Below are positions 1-11,115 of a stretch of 64,000 nt of DNA, in pieces. How positions within the stretch are numbered: the stretch's first letter is position 1; the number at the start of each line of letters is the position of its first letter. A program made the position numbers and the translations under genes. This DNA is from Atherix ibis (taxonomy: Eukaryota; Arthropoda; Insecta; Diptera; Athericidae). Location: NCBI GenBank assembly GCA_958298945.1, contig OY282605.1, positions 35,070,811 to 35,134,810 of the forward strand. The letters run 5' to 3'. The notes beneath the pieces are model-generated. The model was not told where the DNA came from. It saw only the letters and a list, made by a program, of their open reading frames with translations, and did no database searches.

Positions 1-3000
1 AAAAAGAAAGCCAACACTAATAGTAAAAAAAAAATCCTATAATAATAATAACTAAAAGAAAAACAAAAAAATTTACCAACAACAAGAAATTAAAACAAAA
101 ACGCACACATAATAATAAATAATAATTTACAACAGAACCGTTTCCATCTTAAGAAAATCGACGAATACAAAGTCGTCTCATATGTTTATAGATACTCGTA
201 CTTGTACGTACATACACGTACATATATGTACGTTCGAAAAGCTCATAAAATTCGTATAATTAAAAGCAATTAAAATTCCAGCAACATTAACTCATATCGT
301 ATTTATTTTCTATACTCGTGCTCACTCTACATATTCACTCTCTCATTTTGTCCATGTTTAATAGACTTCTTAGTAGGCTGGCTAGCTTACTAACTAGAGA
401 CTACATAACATATTAACTACTCGTAGCGCGTCGACTACTTGTACTTAGTAAGTCTACAAATTTTATTTTATAACTTAGAGTGTGTATATACATCCATACT
501 CGTATGATTGATATAAGGGATGCAAGGATTATGGGGGAAGGTAAGCAATTGTATTGATTCTTTTTGGTTTAAGTTTGATATGATATGGTTTAATGTTATT
601 TAAGTAAATTGGTCTAACTGAACATGTTTGAGTTGATATTCCCAATAAGACAGGGGCGGGTGGGGGTATAGTTTATGATTTCATTTAAAAACTACCCCTT
701 TTTATTCTTTATCTTACCGACGGTTATAAATCCATTCAATCATAATTATTTTTATTTGATTCACTTTTGAAAACCCTTATCCGTGTATGTCCATATACTT
801 ACTCGTAAGTAAAGAATCGATATTCAAAAAAAATAAGGGAAAAAAACTAATAGTGAAAATGATAGAAAGAAGAAGGCAAAGATGGAAATTGCGAATATAG
901 AAAATGTAAACTGAAACAAAAACTGAAATTGAAACTGAAATGAATATCATCCCTTTTTTAAGTAATATATTTTCCCTTTCTCATATGCTCCTTTTTTCTT
1001 TCTATCCCTTCTAAAGCAATACGACCCTTTTTTCAAAATAGCTCCCATTTAATTTTCATTCCTCTTTCCTTCACAATTATAGCCCTCATTTATTAATGAA
1101 TGCCGCGTGCAGCTATATTATTACACATTGTACACTTCTGTCAGCTATTCTAAACAATCAAATCATAAAATGGCACAGACTTTATTTTCCATTGATAGTA
1201 GAGCAATACTACCCAAATAGTTTGAAGTTAAAATTGAAGTAATAATAATAATATTATTAGCAGTAGTGTTAGTGGTAGTAGTAGTAGGAATTGTAGTAAC
1301 AGTATATTGTTAGAGTGCGAATATTTTATTGGGCGAGTATATATAGTAGAATAGATATGAATGAGTTTATAGGAAAATTTGAGCAAAATTTAAGATTTGG
1401 AAACGATGTCAACCTCATTATGATGATTATGGGGTGATGATAATCATCAACATACCCCCCACCCCCTATTGTTGTCGATAATATTATCAACATCTTAAGC
1501 AACATTCCCATTTTCATTCTCATCATCATCATCATCGTCATCGTCGTCATCATCAACATTACTAATCGCATTAGAATCATAATATTTGCAGTCAGCTCTT
1601 TTAGCATTAATATCAACATTATTGTAGTTTTTGTTTTTGTATTTTTTTTTGTTTTGTTCTTATGCCTTTTTAATATTTACTATCTTCTACTGTGTGTTAA
1701 TGGTTTTCATGTTCTGAATTACTTATATTTGCCACTTTTACTACTGCCTACACATTATTATTGCTGTCAAAGTAACGATTTTTCTAAATAACTAATAATA
1801 ATAACTATTTATATAGTAATAAGTAAAATATTTTTTAAAAATATATATATAAATATCAAATAGAAAATAATCCAATTAAAGGTGGTAATACATAACTTTG
1901 AATAGTAGAATATACAGATTTTAAAAATAATAATAATAATAAATAATGTTAATACCATAAAAAGATAATATAAAAATATTGCCTTAAAAAACTTATTATA
2001 ATATTAATGAAAATAATTAAATTAAATAAGAAAAATTTAAATAATTACCGTAGTTGCCTTTATTGGAAAGTTTTGTCTTTCTCTTAAAATATATCGTTTC
2101 TCTTTCTGCCTATTTCGTTTCTCTGTGGTTTATTATGAAATTTGGAGACAAAGTTTAACATTAAGAATTGTCGTTATTTTTTCGAAGAGATGAAGCGCGC
2201 CAAAAATTTTATTTATGTTCTTTCCTTTTCCTTCTCTTTAGATATTTGTTTTGTTTTGTTTTGATAATTCACTTTTGTTACTTATTGTTGTTTTTATTTT
2301 TCATACACTAACTCCATCTAATAAAAGAGATCGCGAACTCACTAAATAATTATCTTTTATCATAATACGAGTGTATAAGGGCAAAGAAAAATGACATATG
2401 ATGAATGTACGTATATATGGGAGTACGTTCTTGCGTATGTACAATGCATAAAAATTCCCTTTTATGAAATATTATTACAACCATACACATAAAAACGCTT
2501 AACATTAGTCGATTAGTTTTGTTTACATGTTCAGACTATTATTAATTATTTCGATATGAAATACAGAACAAAAAGAACAACAATATTTTCTCTTTCACCA
2601 CTTTTCTCTTCTATTTCCTTTTTTTAATACACCCCCACTAACATATAATTATGAGTAAAAGAATAAAAAAAAATTATAATTATAATTCTTTTGTGTTCTT
2701 CTTTTTTTTGTCAATTTTTTTTTATTTGTTTATTTATTTATTTCTTTTATTCTCTATTTTATTTGACCACTTTTTTAATAATGAATTTATTGTAAAAGAG
2801 AACTAAGGCTAACTAAATAGTTCTTATTTCAATATGTATTTCGCTTAGATAGGATAAGAAATAGCATATTTGTAGTTATGTCTTCTAATTCTTTTTCATT
2901 TCTCTTCTATTTCTAATATGCACTCTTATTTGTATGTGTTTACCTCTTTCCATTGTAAATTCTTCACAGCTGTTTTAATGTATTTTCAATTATTCCATTA

Positions 3001-4380
3001 ATAATTTATTCAAAGTGTTTTATTTTAATTTCAATGTTTAATTATTATTACTCATTAATTATGGTGATTACTTTTAGTAGTTTATTTTAATTTTTTTTTT
3101 CATTTCTATTTACCACTTTTATTATAATTACACTAGCGCATTTTTATATTTTTAATTATTTTCTTAGTTATTTATATTTTTTTTAATATCTTTTTTTTTT
3201 AAATTACTTGGTATGTTATATAATGATATATTATCTGGTATATAATTTCATATTATTTAATTAAAACGATTATTTTCGGTTTTTTTTTTATTTTAAAACG
3301 AAATTTTATTTGTCATGTAAATGCTTTTTATAGTAAATTTTGAAAAAAAAAGTAATTTTTATATTATAATAAAACTTTTTATATTTTCTTTGTTCTTTTT
3401 GACATTCTATTATAAAATTATTTTTTTAATAATGTTTAATATAATATTGAAAAAAAAATTAATGCAAGAATATTATAAAAAAAAAATTTACTTTTATTAG
3501 TATATATTTTATGTTGTTAATTTCATTATGATTCCTAAATATTGACAACAAAAATTAGATACAATTAATTCACATAGAATTGAAAATTATTGAAAAAATT
3601 TGTATTAGAATCGAATTTTCTCATCACTAATAAATAATTATACAAACACGTTAATTTTTTTTTTATTTTCCACTTTTATTAATTATACGAAAGAAAAAAA
3701 ATGACATACTTTAAAAAAAAAAAATCTTTTTTTCCTATTATTTTCGTGATTAATTATCAATTTTGTGGTATTTTTGTTGTTGTTGTTGTTATTTGATTCT
3801 ATTTTCTTTATTTTTATTTACATTAATAATTAATAGTAATTAAGTAGAATTTATGTAGGTGCGTATGTATGTACGTTAAAATAACCTATAAAGAACATGG
3901 TGTTCTCATTTTATTATTATTTTTATTATTCTTTCGATTAGTTTATTTAATTTTTTTGTTGTTGTTGTAATTATTATAATTTTCAATTGTTGTTATTGAT
4001 ATAAATCAATTTGAGAAAAAAAAATTACACTGTTTTTATGATTATTAGTTGCTTTTGTTTTAATTTTTAACAGATACAATTTTTCAATAATATTTAAAAA
4101 AATATAAAATTCCTTTTATTATAAGAAGTGTTCACCAAATTATCGAAAGTGTAATTAAGTTACTGTAAATTCTATTCGAAAATAAATAAATAACTTGTTG
4201 TTTTTTTTGAAAATTTTTTTGCAATTTAGCACCAACCGTTTAAATAATAATTTCTGTTTTCTATTTTTTATTATTTATATATATTAATAAATAAATAGAT
4301 AAGATAAAATCATAGATGATAATTGAAAAATTCTTACAAATATTATTTATTAATTCGGCAAATTATTTTATGTTAATAAT
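1..4380. other. AT-rich spacer, no gene seen
   Basis: Very AT-rich DNA made of poly-A and poly-T tracts and short simple repeats. Visible simple sequence includes TACGTA/TACATA alternation around 190-235, an ATC/GTC trinucleotide tract around 1515-1560, and a GTT run near 3776-3792. The small ORF antisense to 1326-1619 is just translation of the trinucleotide tract. I see no splice-site-bounded reading frame, RNA gene or transposase similarity here. Confidence 0.6.
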
Positions 4381-4384
4381 ATCA

Positions 4385-4915
4385 ATTTGAATGCGTTGGT
4401 GGTGGCGGCGGCGCGCATATGACAAAGCATCAGTTGAACAACCGATGTCCAGTATCCACCAACATCCGTAACACTAGACTTGAAGTCGTTAACTGACGGA
4501 CTGGCTGCTGACTGTTCAACATGACGGCAATCGAGCAGCAATCCGGCAATACAGCGACATGACAATTCCATTCAAAGCACCAACAACGCACCACACCGTA
4601 TCGTTTCGTTTATTTTCGATTACAGCACAGAACAACACGGACTCAATGCGGCTTAAACGTGCGTCGTTGTGTGCCGCATACCAACTTTTCTCATACAAAC
4701 ACAAGCCCCACGTACGTTTTATTGCTTGTGTTTGGTTTTTATATACTGGCCTGGAGTCGATTTCAACGTCGACGTTCATATCAACGCCGCGCTGTCGTTA
4801 ATTTTTGTCGTCATCCTTACCGTCCAGTCAGTCCAGTCTGCGGCGATGTTTTCTTTTCGCCGCTGGTGGTTGGTTGTCTATCCCGCTTTTTTCAGTCTTT
4901 CTGCGTGCTGTTAGA
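4385..4915. other. Lower-AT block, possible promoter/5' UTR
   Basis: This block of about 530 bases has clearly more G and C than the DNA on either side, with many CpG-containing words. It has overlapping short ORFs on both strands, which is what higher GC alone would give, and none resembles a known protein. Its best functional signal is a minus-strand Inr+DPE pair at 4463-4496. A TATATAAAA on the minus strand (4737-4745) lacks a good Inr at the right distance. It may be a promoter with 5' untranslated sequence. Confidence 0.35.
4463..4496 (-). promoter_or_regulatory. Candidate Inr+DPE core promoter
   Basis: On the minus strand TCAGTT matches the insect initiator consensus TCAKTY, with its A (+1) at 4494. 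GGATG lies at exactly +28 to +32 (4467-4463) and fits the downstream promoter element RGWYV. The exact Inr-DPE spacing is what functional TATA-less Drosophila promoters require. Both motifs are short, so a chance match is possible. The location inside a lower-AT block supports the call. Confidence 0.3.
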
Positions 4916-4919
4916 TTAA

Positions 4920-6830
4920 GAAATTTTTTCGTTTCTTTTGCTTTTCATTGTTGTAATTGCTTTGGGGTGTTTATGTTGTAAACGTATTTATTGTTTTTAT
5001 TTATTTGCTCATTAAAAAAATTGTAATTATTCTCAATATTTTGTACTCTTTTACTCACACATGCTTTCATGAAGTTTCCACATGTTCTGATTGTTTCTCT
5101 ACTAGAGGGATGTGTACTCCTTGTTCAAAATGATTCTCATCATTTGCTATTTTTTTATTATCTCTTGAATTAATTTTGCTCTATCCTTCTCACACCTGTT
5201 TTAAACCTCATTTGCTCTGCATTTGGCTAATGAATGCGATACGAAAAGTTGTCACATCCCCAATTTATTTCTATTTCATTTTGTTTGCAACGCACTCTCT
5301 ACAAATAAAGGAGAATACATATTTGGTGTATGAAAGTTGTCCACGCTCCGTAAATTTATCTTATCCTAGAACACTCACAGGCACCCACATAAATTTGGTT
5401 TTACACTTGCTAATTACTACACTAGCAGTTTTTGAATTTCTCCTATAATAATTAATTGCTCTCTTTACTTTGGCTGCTCTCCTATCGTAATACTTACTGT
5501 TGAGTACGAAATACTTTCCCCAGGCGAATTGTTTCGGTTTTAGTTGTGGGGAAACTGATTTTCGTTTTTCCAATTGGGGGAAGTGCTACAAAACAACCCT
5601 CTATTAATCATTTACATGCAAGAATAGCTAACGCATTGCTCGTGCAGACTCACACAGGTACACTATTAGAGCGGTCAAGATTTCTATTTGCGGATTCCAG
5701 CATGAATTTTGCAGCACGGATACATTTACATAATCCACCATCGGCTGCCAACCAACAGTAGGCGGCTTGGCTCATTCACGAAAATCCAACGCATCTTCTT
5801 TCTCAATGAAGTCAATAGCTCAGTTTGACCTCCACTATTGCAGTGTGTGCTATACATCGCTCTCTTAAAAAAAGGAAACAATAAACGCTCTTGCCAGACG
5901 GTGAGGTTTACTCGTAACATGGTCAAAATCCAATCGGAGGCGCTCCTCATTTTGCAGCCGGCTTTCGGTTACCTGAACGTCGCCTCCATTGTCCAGTGAC
6001 TTTCTCGTTCTTTGAGACGTCCGTCCCTTAATACGTCAACGACGTAACACGAAGTCGAAGGCGCAATGAATAATTTTCGATTGCAAAGCGTAACCGATGC
6101 AAATTACCCCACACTCTGAGTAAGCTCTTCATCCATACCATATGCGTGCGGATTGCTCGGGCCTTGGCAGTGGGTGCACGGGCAAGTGGGTGAGTGGGTG
6201 GTCAGAATCGAGATCGTACTGCATTTTCTGCGCAAAATGTATATAGGTACAATTCGTCCGATTTGCATTACTGCTGATACGACAATCACCGGTTCTATCA
6301 GTGTCCAGCGCGACCGTAACCAATAACCAATACCTTTTCACGCTCTCATTTCATCGTTAATGATAGTTTTCTTACACGTGATTGTATTTTCGAATGCATT
6401 GAAGACTCGGCGAGAGCGGTGGCTGCTCAGAGAGGCTAACTGCATTTCGATTTGGCATTTGGATATATCCTATACACACTATTGACTATCAGGGGGCAGC
6501 TAACTTCCACAATTAACTTACCACCACCTCATCCTCATCCCATCGTCAAGACTTCAATTCGTTCGTCTTCCTCCTTCCCCGGCAACCAGATCTTATCTCT
6601 TTCATTCGGGTAATAATATGGAAATTCAGGCCAGCGCACGACGAAATGAATGCATTCGGTACGTTCGAATTTTATTTGTGTGCAACGCAATAGCATGTTT
6701 TCAGAGGCGAAGGAACACTAATTGCATGTAATTAAGCGCGCGCGTACATAATTTCGCATGCATTTACCGCCCACACACCCTCATTTTCTATATTTGTGCA
6801 TATTTTCTTCGTTTAAGAGAAAGGAAACTT
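4920..6830. other. Noncoding spacer with lower-AT block at 5450-6830
   Basis: From 4920 to about 5450 the DNA is AT-rich. From about 5450 to 6830 it is mixed in composition, with many unique words and no simple repeats. ORFs on both strands are short and overlap each other. I recognise no protein family, tRNA or transposon here. The composition would fit enhancer or untranslated-region DNA, but nothing in the sequence proves it. Confidence 0.4.
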
Positions 6831-8090
6831 CGAAATTTTACCATCAAATAAACCATGATTAGAAAATAAAAATAAAAGCAAAATACCAACAGTTCATATT
6901 ATACTCAATACATACATGAACATTCCATATAATCAAACAAGTATTTGATCTATTTATATTTTTATTTCTACTTATTTTAGGCCAATATAAATTTTAGAAT
7001 ATAAAATTATAAATTATAATTTAATTATTCTGTTGTTTTTTTCTTATTAATAGTATTCTCCGTTTTTTTTTTTAAATAGAATATTATCTGTCGTTTTTTT
7101 TAGTAGAATAATAACTGTCATATTTTAATTTACTTCATTTTTGACAATTTTTTTTGATCTTCTTAAAAACTTACATTTATTTACTGACTAATTTTTGAAT
7201 AATAGTTAAATAGCGTACAATTGTTTATGCATGAGTATATTTAAAAAAAAAATAAAAATATGTGAATAATTAATAAAATAAAAAGTTCTCAAAAAAATAT
7301 ATAATTTATAAATTCTAAATAGTCCTTTTTACTTTCAAATTTAAATTATATTTATGTTTTTAATTACGTAAACTTTCAAAGACTGCAAAACAATAAATAT
7401 AAATCCAGTTAAAAATCAATTATTTTTCCATAAAAATATTCTTAACTATCAATTTTTAATTATTAATTTGAAGACAAAAAACTAAACTCTATTGACTTCT
7501 TAGATAATTTTATTAATAAAATTAGTATTAGTATTTAATTAACATTTATTTTCATAAGATTAAATAGTGAATAAGATTTTTCTGACGTCGCCATTTTGAA
7601 TTAAGCACATGACTCATATTAACATGGCTAACGATTTACATTTTAATATGGCGGATGATGGTTTTCTTCATTTAAACTGAATATTTAGTGACTCATTTTT
7701 GAATATGATTAATGTTCATTTTTAATGTAAATAAAAAAAGATCACTTTATTCGGACAGAAATTTTATTCCATTTAGTTTCGTTAACATTAAAAATAATTT
7801 ACGAATGTCATAAAAGACAAGAAATGTCATTAGAAATGATTCAAAATATTTAAAACATTTGTTCAGTTATTGCGAGGGTTTAATATTAAAAAGCAATAAT
7901 TATGCCTTCTTATTTATGTATGATAAAAGTGTGTGTGCGTGTGTTTATGCATGTGTGCCTGTCTTATTATATTTTATCTATGCTTAGATTATGCATTAAA
8001 TTTACTTCTATTTAAATTAGTATCTAAATTTATTCAGTGATAATATTTAGCGCAAGGTAATGCATGATAGAGACTGATTATAATTAACAG
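6831..8090. other. AT-rich spacer, nothing recognised
   Basis: AT-rich DNA with poly-T runs and a short GT-rich stretch around 7928-7960. No ORF, RNA gene or transposon similarity was recognised. Confidence 0.5.
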
Positions 8091-8097
8091 TTTTTAG

Positions 8098-8307
8098 GTG
8101 ATTGCAATAAACAACAACAACGGCAGCACCAGCAATAATAGCAACAACAACAATTGTTCATATTATGATGGCAATATTGATGATGGGAAAGGTGATGGCG
8201 ACGTGGGACCCACAAGTTTATTCGAATCTCATAATGAAGTTGATTTCAGCAATAAAGTGTTAATTCGTTTCGACGTCATTTTATTTCCATTCCCGACGTC
8301 TTATTAA
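8098..8307 (+). other. Asn-rich short ORF over an AAC/AGC repeat
   Basis: A 69-codon open frame begins with an asparagine-rich tract made by AAC/AAT/AGC trinucleotides, followed by Asp/Gly-rich residues. It is preceded by TTTTTAG, which could serve as a splice acceptor. Asn/Gln-rich segments are common in fly transcription factor exons, so an exon is possible. I see no donor site or second exon that fits. The simpler reading is a trinucleotide microsatellite that happens to be open. Confidence 0.2.
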
Positions 8308-8309
8308 CT

Positions 8310-9125
8310 CTGTTCTCATTTCTTACTAGCATTAAGATATAATAAGCGACTGATGTTAACTCAAAAATTTAATCATTTTTATTATAATTACCATAATTAT
8401 TTGGTTTTTATCTTAAAACTACAGCCCCCACCTCGCCATGTATATGCAATACGATTATTGTTGCTAATAAAATTTTATCGCAACAGCAAATTATGTACTT
8501 TTAAAATTGTCTACTACTTCTTTATATATTAATTGCAAAATTTATATTTTAATATTTATAAAAAATATATTACATGAGTATATGTACGCGTATATAATAG
8601 TAATTATAGCAAATAAATTGATCTAAGAGAATTATTAGTAAATTTTTATTTGCATAAATAATTACGCAAATTTTTAATGACTTATATTTAATTAAATACT
8701 TTGAAGGTTTTCTTTTATCTAGAATAAGAGAATATTTAATTTTGTCAGTAATTAAAATAAGCAATATGAAATAAATATCGATTTAAAAAAAAAAAAAACA
8801 TAATAGATAATAAATAATTACATCTTTAACCAATTTTAGCTTGTCGAGATTTTGTTGAATATTTTTAATTGTCAATTATTAAAAGTATAATAATTTTATA
8901 TTATATTGTTCGTTAGATAAGAGATATTACAATTATTTTATAAAATAAAAAGTCTTTTTTATTATAAAATATCGTTACTGCTAAAAGCGCTTACCTACCA
9001 AAAACAATATCGCCTCCGAAATGTATCCTGTCAAGTTATCCAGTTCCAAGTTTCATTTCACAAAATTGTAAATTATATATTTAATTTAAAAAAAAAATGC
9101 TTACTTGTATTAATGTTTGCTATTT
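8310..9125. other. AT-rich spacer, nothing recognised
   Basis: AT-rich sequence with short simple tracts. The upstream end of the decayed transposon that begins near 9130 may lie here, but I could not see its terminal repeat. Confidence 0.5.
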
Positions 9126-9840
9126 TATATTTTAAACTGTGAGAAAAATATGTCAATTAGATGCTGGGAAAATACAATAGGATTTATATACTGATTATCT
9201 GAAAAAATTGTTCTTTTAGCGCTGATGCTTATGGATACTTCAATAAGCAAAATTACCCTGTATGGGGCACTAAAAACCACAAATATCTCTAGAGATGCCA
9301 TTATATTCATCAAAAATTACAGTTTGGTATGCAGATCTGAAATTTCATGCAGTTCTATTGTACAATATAAAAATAAAGAATGAGAGAACGTTACCGCCTT
9401 TTTTATCTATAAACTTTAAGATTTTAATCTGAACTATATGTAATTTAACAAAAAAAAAACAGTATAACAAGCTACATAGCATGAGTAATTTTAGCTTTAG
9501 CTCGTATCCCCGAGATTTGGTTCTGTCAATAGGCGTCCAAGATCGTGCGATTTGACGCCGTTCAAGTTTTTCTTGTATGGCTACGTAAATAAATGTTTAT
9601 ACTCAGATACATATTGAACTTTAGAGCCTTTAAAACCAACATCTGATAAGTAATGGTCGAATTACAAATCGTCAAAAATTATTACAAAAGGATTGAGTCC
9701 TGAAAGCAGGCTGTTGGCGGACATTTAAATAAATAACAAAGTCCTAGCAATATTTTGGGTTGTTCGGGCAGTAATTTCGTTTTTTTCCAACAGAGGACTT
9801 AATTGCATTTTTCACAATTAACTTCACACTTAAGCCACAT

Positions 9841-9930
9841 AATCATATGTATTTTGACAGCTGACATAGCAAGACTTGCTTGTAAAAAAAAACAAACCTT
9901 GCTATATCAGCTGTAAAAATACATATGATT
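9841..9930. repeat. 33-bp inverted repeat in mariner 5' UTR
   Basis: Arm 9841-9873 and arm 9898-9930 are reverse complements over 33 bases with only a couple of mismatches, separated by a 24-base loop that is mostly A. The hairpin lies between the left TIR and the transposase start. I do not know it as a standard part of this mariner lineage. It may be a local inverted duplication or a small foldback insertion. Confidence 0.8.
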
Positions 9931-9971
9931 CGATTGATTGACAGTAGTTTTTGGTTGATATGCTTTTAAAT

Positions 9972-10966
9972 ATGGAAAGTGAAAAACAGCATTTTCGGCT
10001 AATTTTACTTTTTTACTATAGAAAAAATAAAAATGCTGTCAGCAAGAAAAAATTTATCCGACGTGTATGGAGAAGATGTGTTAAATGAGCGGCAGTGCCA
10101 AAACTGATTTGCAAAATTTTGATCCGGCTATTTTGATCCCGCAGATGCACCACGTTCTGCAAGGCCAGTTGAAGCTGATGCAGACACAATAAAGGCATTA
10201 ATTGATGCAAATCAGTGAATAACAACTCGTGAGATCGCTGAGAGATTAAATTCATGATCATTTGAAATGGCTAGACTTTATCTCAAAGATCGACATATGG
10301 GTTCCTCATCTTCTTACGGAAAAAAATTTGTGCCGTCGCATTGACGTTTGATATTTGCTTCTCAAACGCCAAGAAAATGATCCATTTTTTAAGCGTATCA
10401 TCACTGTGGATGAGAGATGGGTTGTCTACAACAATGTTAAGCGCGAAAGATCCTGGAGTAGAAAAGATGAACCGGTTCAAAGTACTTCGAACGCTAATAT
10501 TCATCAAAAAAGGTTATGCTATCTGTTTGGTGGGATTTCAAAGGAATCTTTTTTTTTGAGCTTCTACCGAGCAACACAACGATCAATTCTGAAGTGTACT
10601 GTCATCAGTTGGACAAATTTAATGATTCCCTTACAGAAAAAAGGCCAGAATTGGTCAATTGGGAAGGTATAGTGTTCCAACAGGATAATGCAAAACCACA
10701 TACAGGTTTGACCACTCGGCAAAAGCTTTTAGAGCTTGGATGGGATATACTGCCACACCCAAATACTCTGCAGACCTAGGACCTTCCAATTATCATTTGT
10801 TCAGGTCTCTAAAATATTGTTTATATGGTAAAACGTTTAATTCAAATGAGGAGGTCAAAAATCACTTGAATCAGTTTTTTGCCAGCAAAGAGTGCAATCA
10901 TGCTACTGCCAGAAAGATGGCAAAGGATATTGGATCAGACTGAATAATATTTAATTGAATAAAATA
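9972..10966 (+). pseudogene. Broken mariner transposase (DD34D type)
   Basis: The ATG at 9972 begins MESEKQHFRLIL, followed by a region ending YGEDVLNERQCQN, the first helix-turn-helix of mariner transposases. The codon after QN, normally Trp, is a TGA at 10105. Further stops follow, and the frame changes at least three times between 10250 and 10780. Recognisable pieces are VDERWVVYNNVKRERSW (first catalytic Asp), CYLFGGISKE (shifted; the correct frame gives MLSVWWDF), FQQDNAKPHT (second Asp) and ADLGPSNYHLF (third Asp). A final shift near 10890 restores the LLPERWQRILDQTE tail. The original length was about 330-345 codons. The gene is dead. Confidence 0.85.
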
Positions 10967-11115
10967 TTAATTCACTATAAGAAAATCGTTTTTAATTTTA
11001 TAAAAAAAACGAAATTACTTTCCGAATAACCCAATAAAATTCACAAGAAATATGAATTTTTAATATATTTTATTTAATTATATTTCTTAAAGCACAAAAA
11101 GAATGAGCCTTTATA

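Larger units (their letters stand above)
9753..11034 (+). mobile_element. mariner-like element 1, both TIRs present
   Basis: The 5' end reads TTGGGTTGTTCGGGCAGTAA (9755-9774). The complement of the 3' end reads TTGGGTTATTCGGAAAGTAA (11034-11015). Identity continues into a T-rich stretch, giving terminal inverted repeats of about 30 bp. TA dinucleotides flank both ends (9751-9752 and 11035-11036), as expected for mariner insertion. The length of about 1.28 kb is normal for the family. A broken transposase fills the interior. The 5' untranslated part carries an unusual hairpin (9841-9930). The element sits inside the older copy A. Confidence 0.85.
9130..11115 (+). mobile_element. Decayed Tc1/mariner element (copy A) split by a mariner
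   Basis: Plus-strand translation of 9215-9300 gives NKQNYPVWGTKN, like the NKQNCRIWG segment that follows the first catalytic Asp in insect transposases of the WFQQDGATCHT type. Translation of 9510-9640 gives RPRSCDLTPFKFFLYGYV, which matches the third catalytic motif (RSCDLTPLDFFLWGY). The frame is broken by stops. After 11034 the sequence at about 11080-11115 resembles the 3' terminal repeat of the related copies at 19264-19300 and 49657-49690, so the mariner at 9753-11034 lies inside this older element. The 5' end is not defined. Confidence 0.6.

Noticed and set aside
1326..1619. 97-codon minus-strand ORF rich in Met and Thr
   Set aside because: It translates an ATC/GTC trinucleotide tract and AT-rich flanks.
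4737..4745. TATA box (TATATAAAA) on the minus strand
   Set aside because: No initiator-like sequence lies at the expected distance of about 30 bases, and TATA-like words are frequent in AT-rich DNA.
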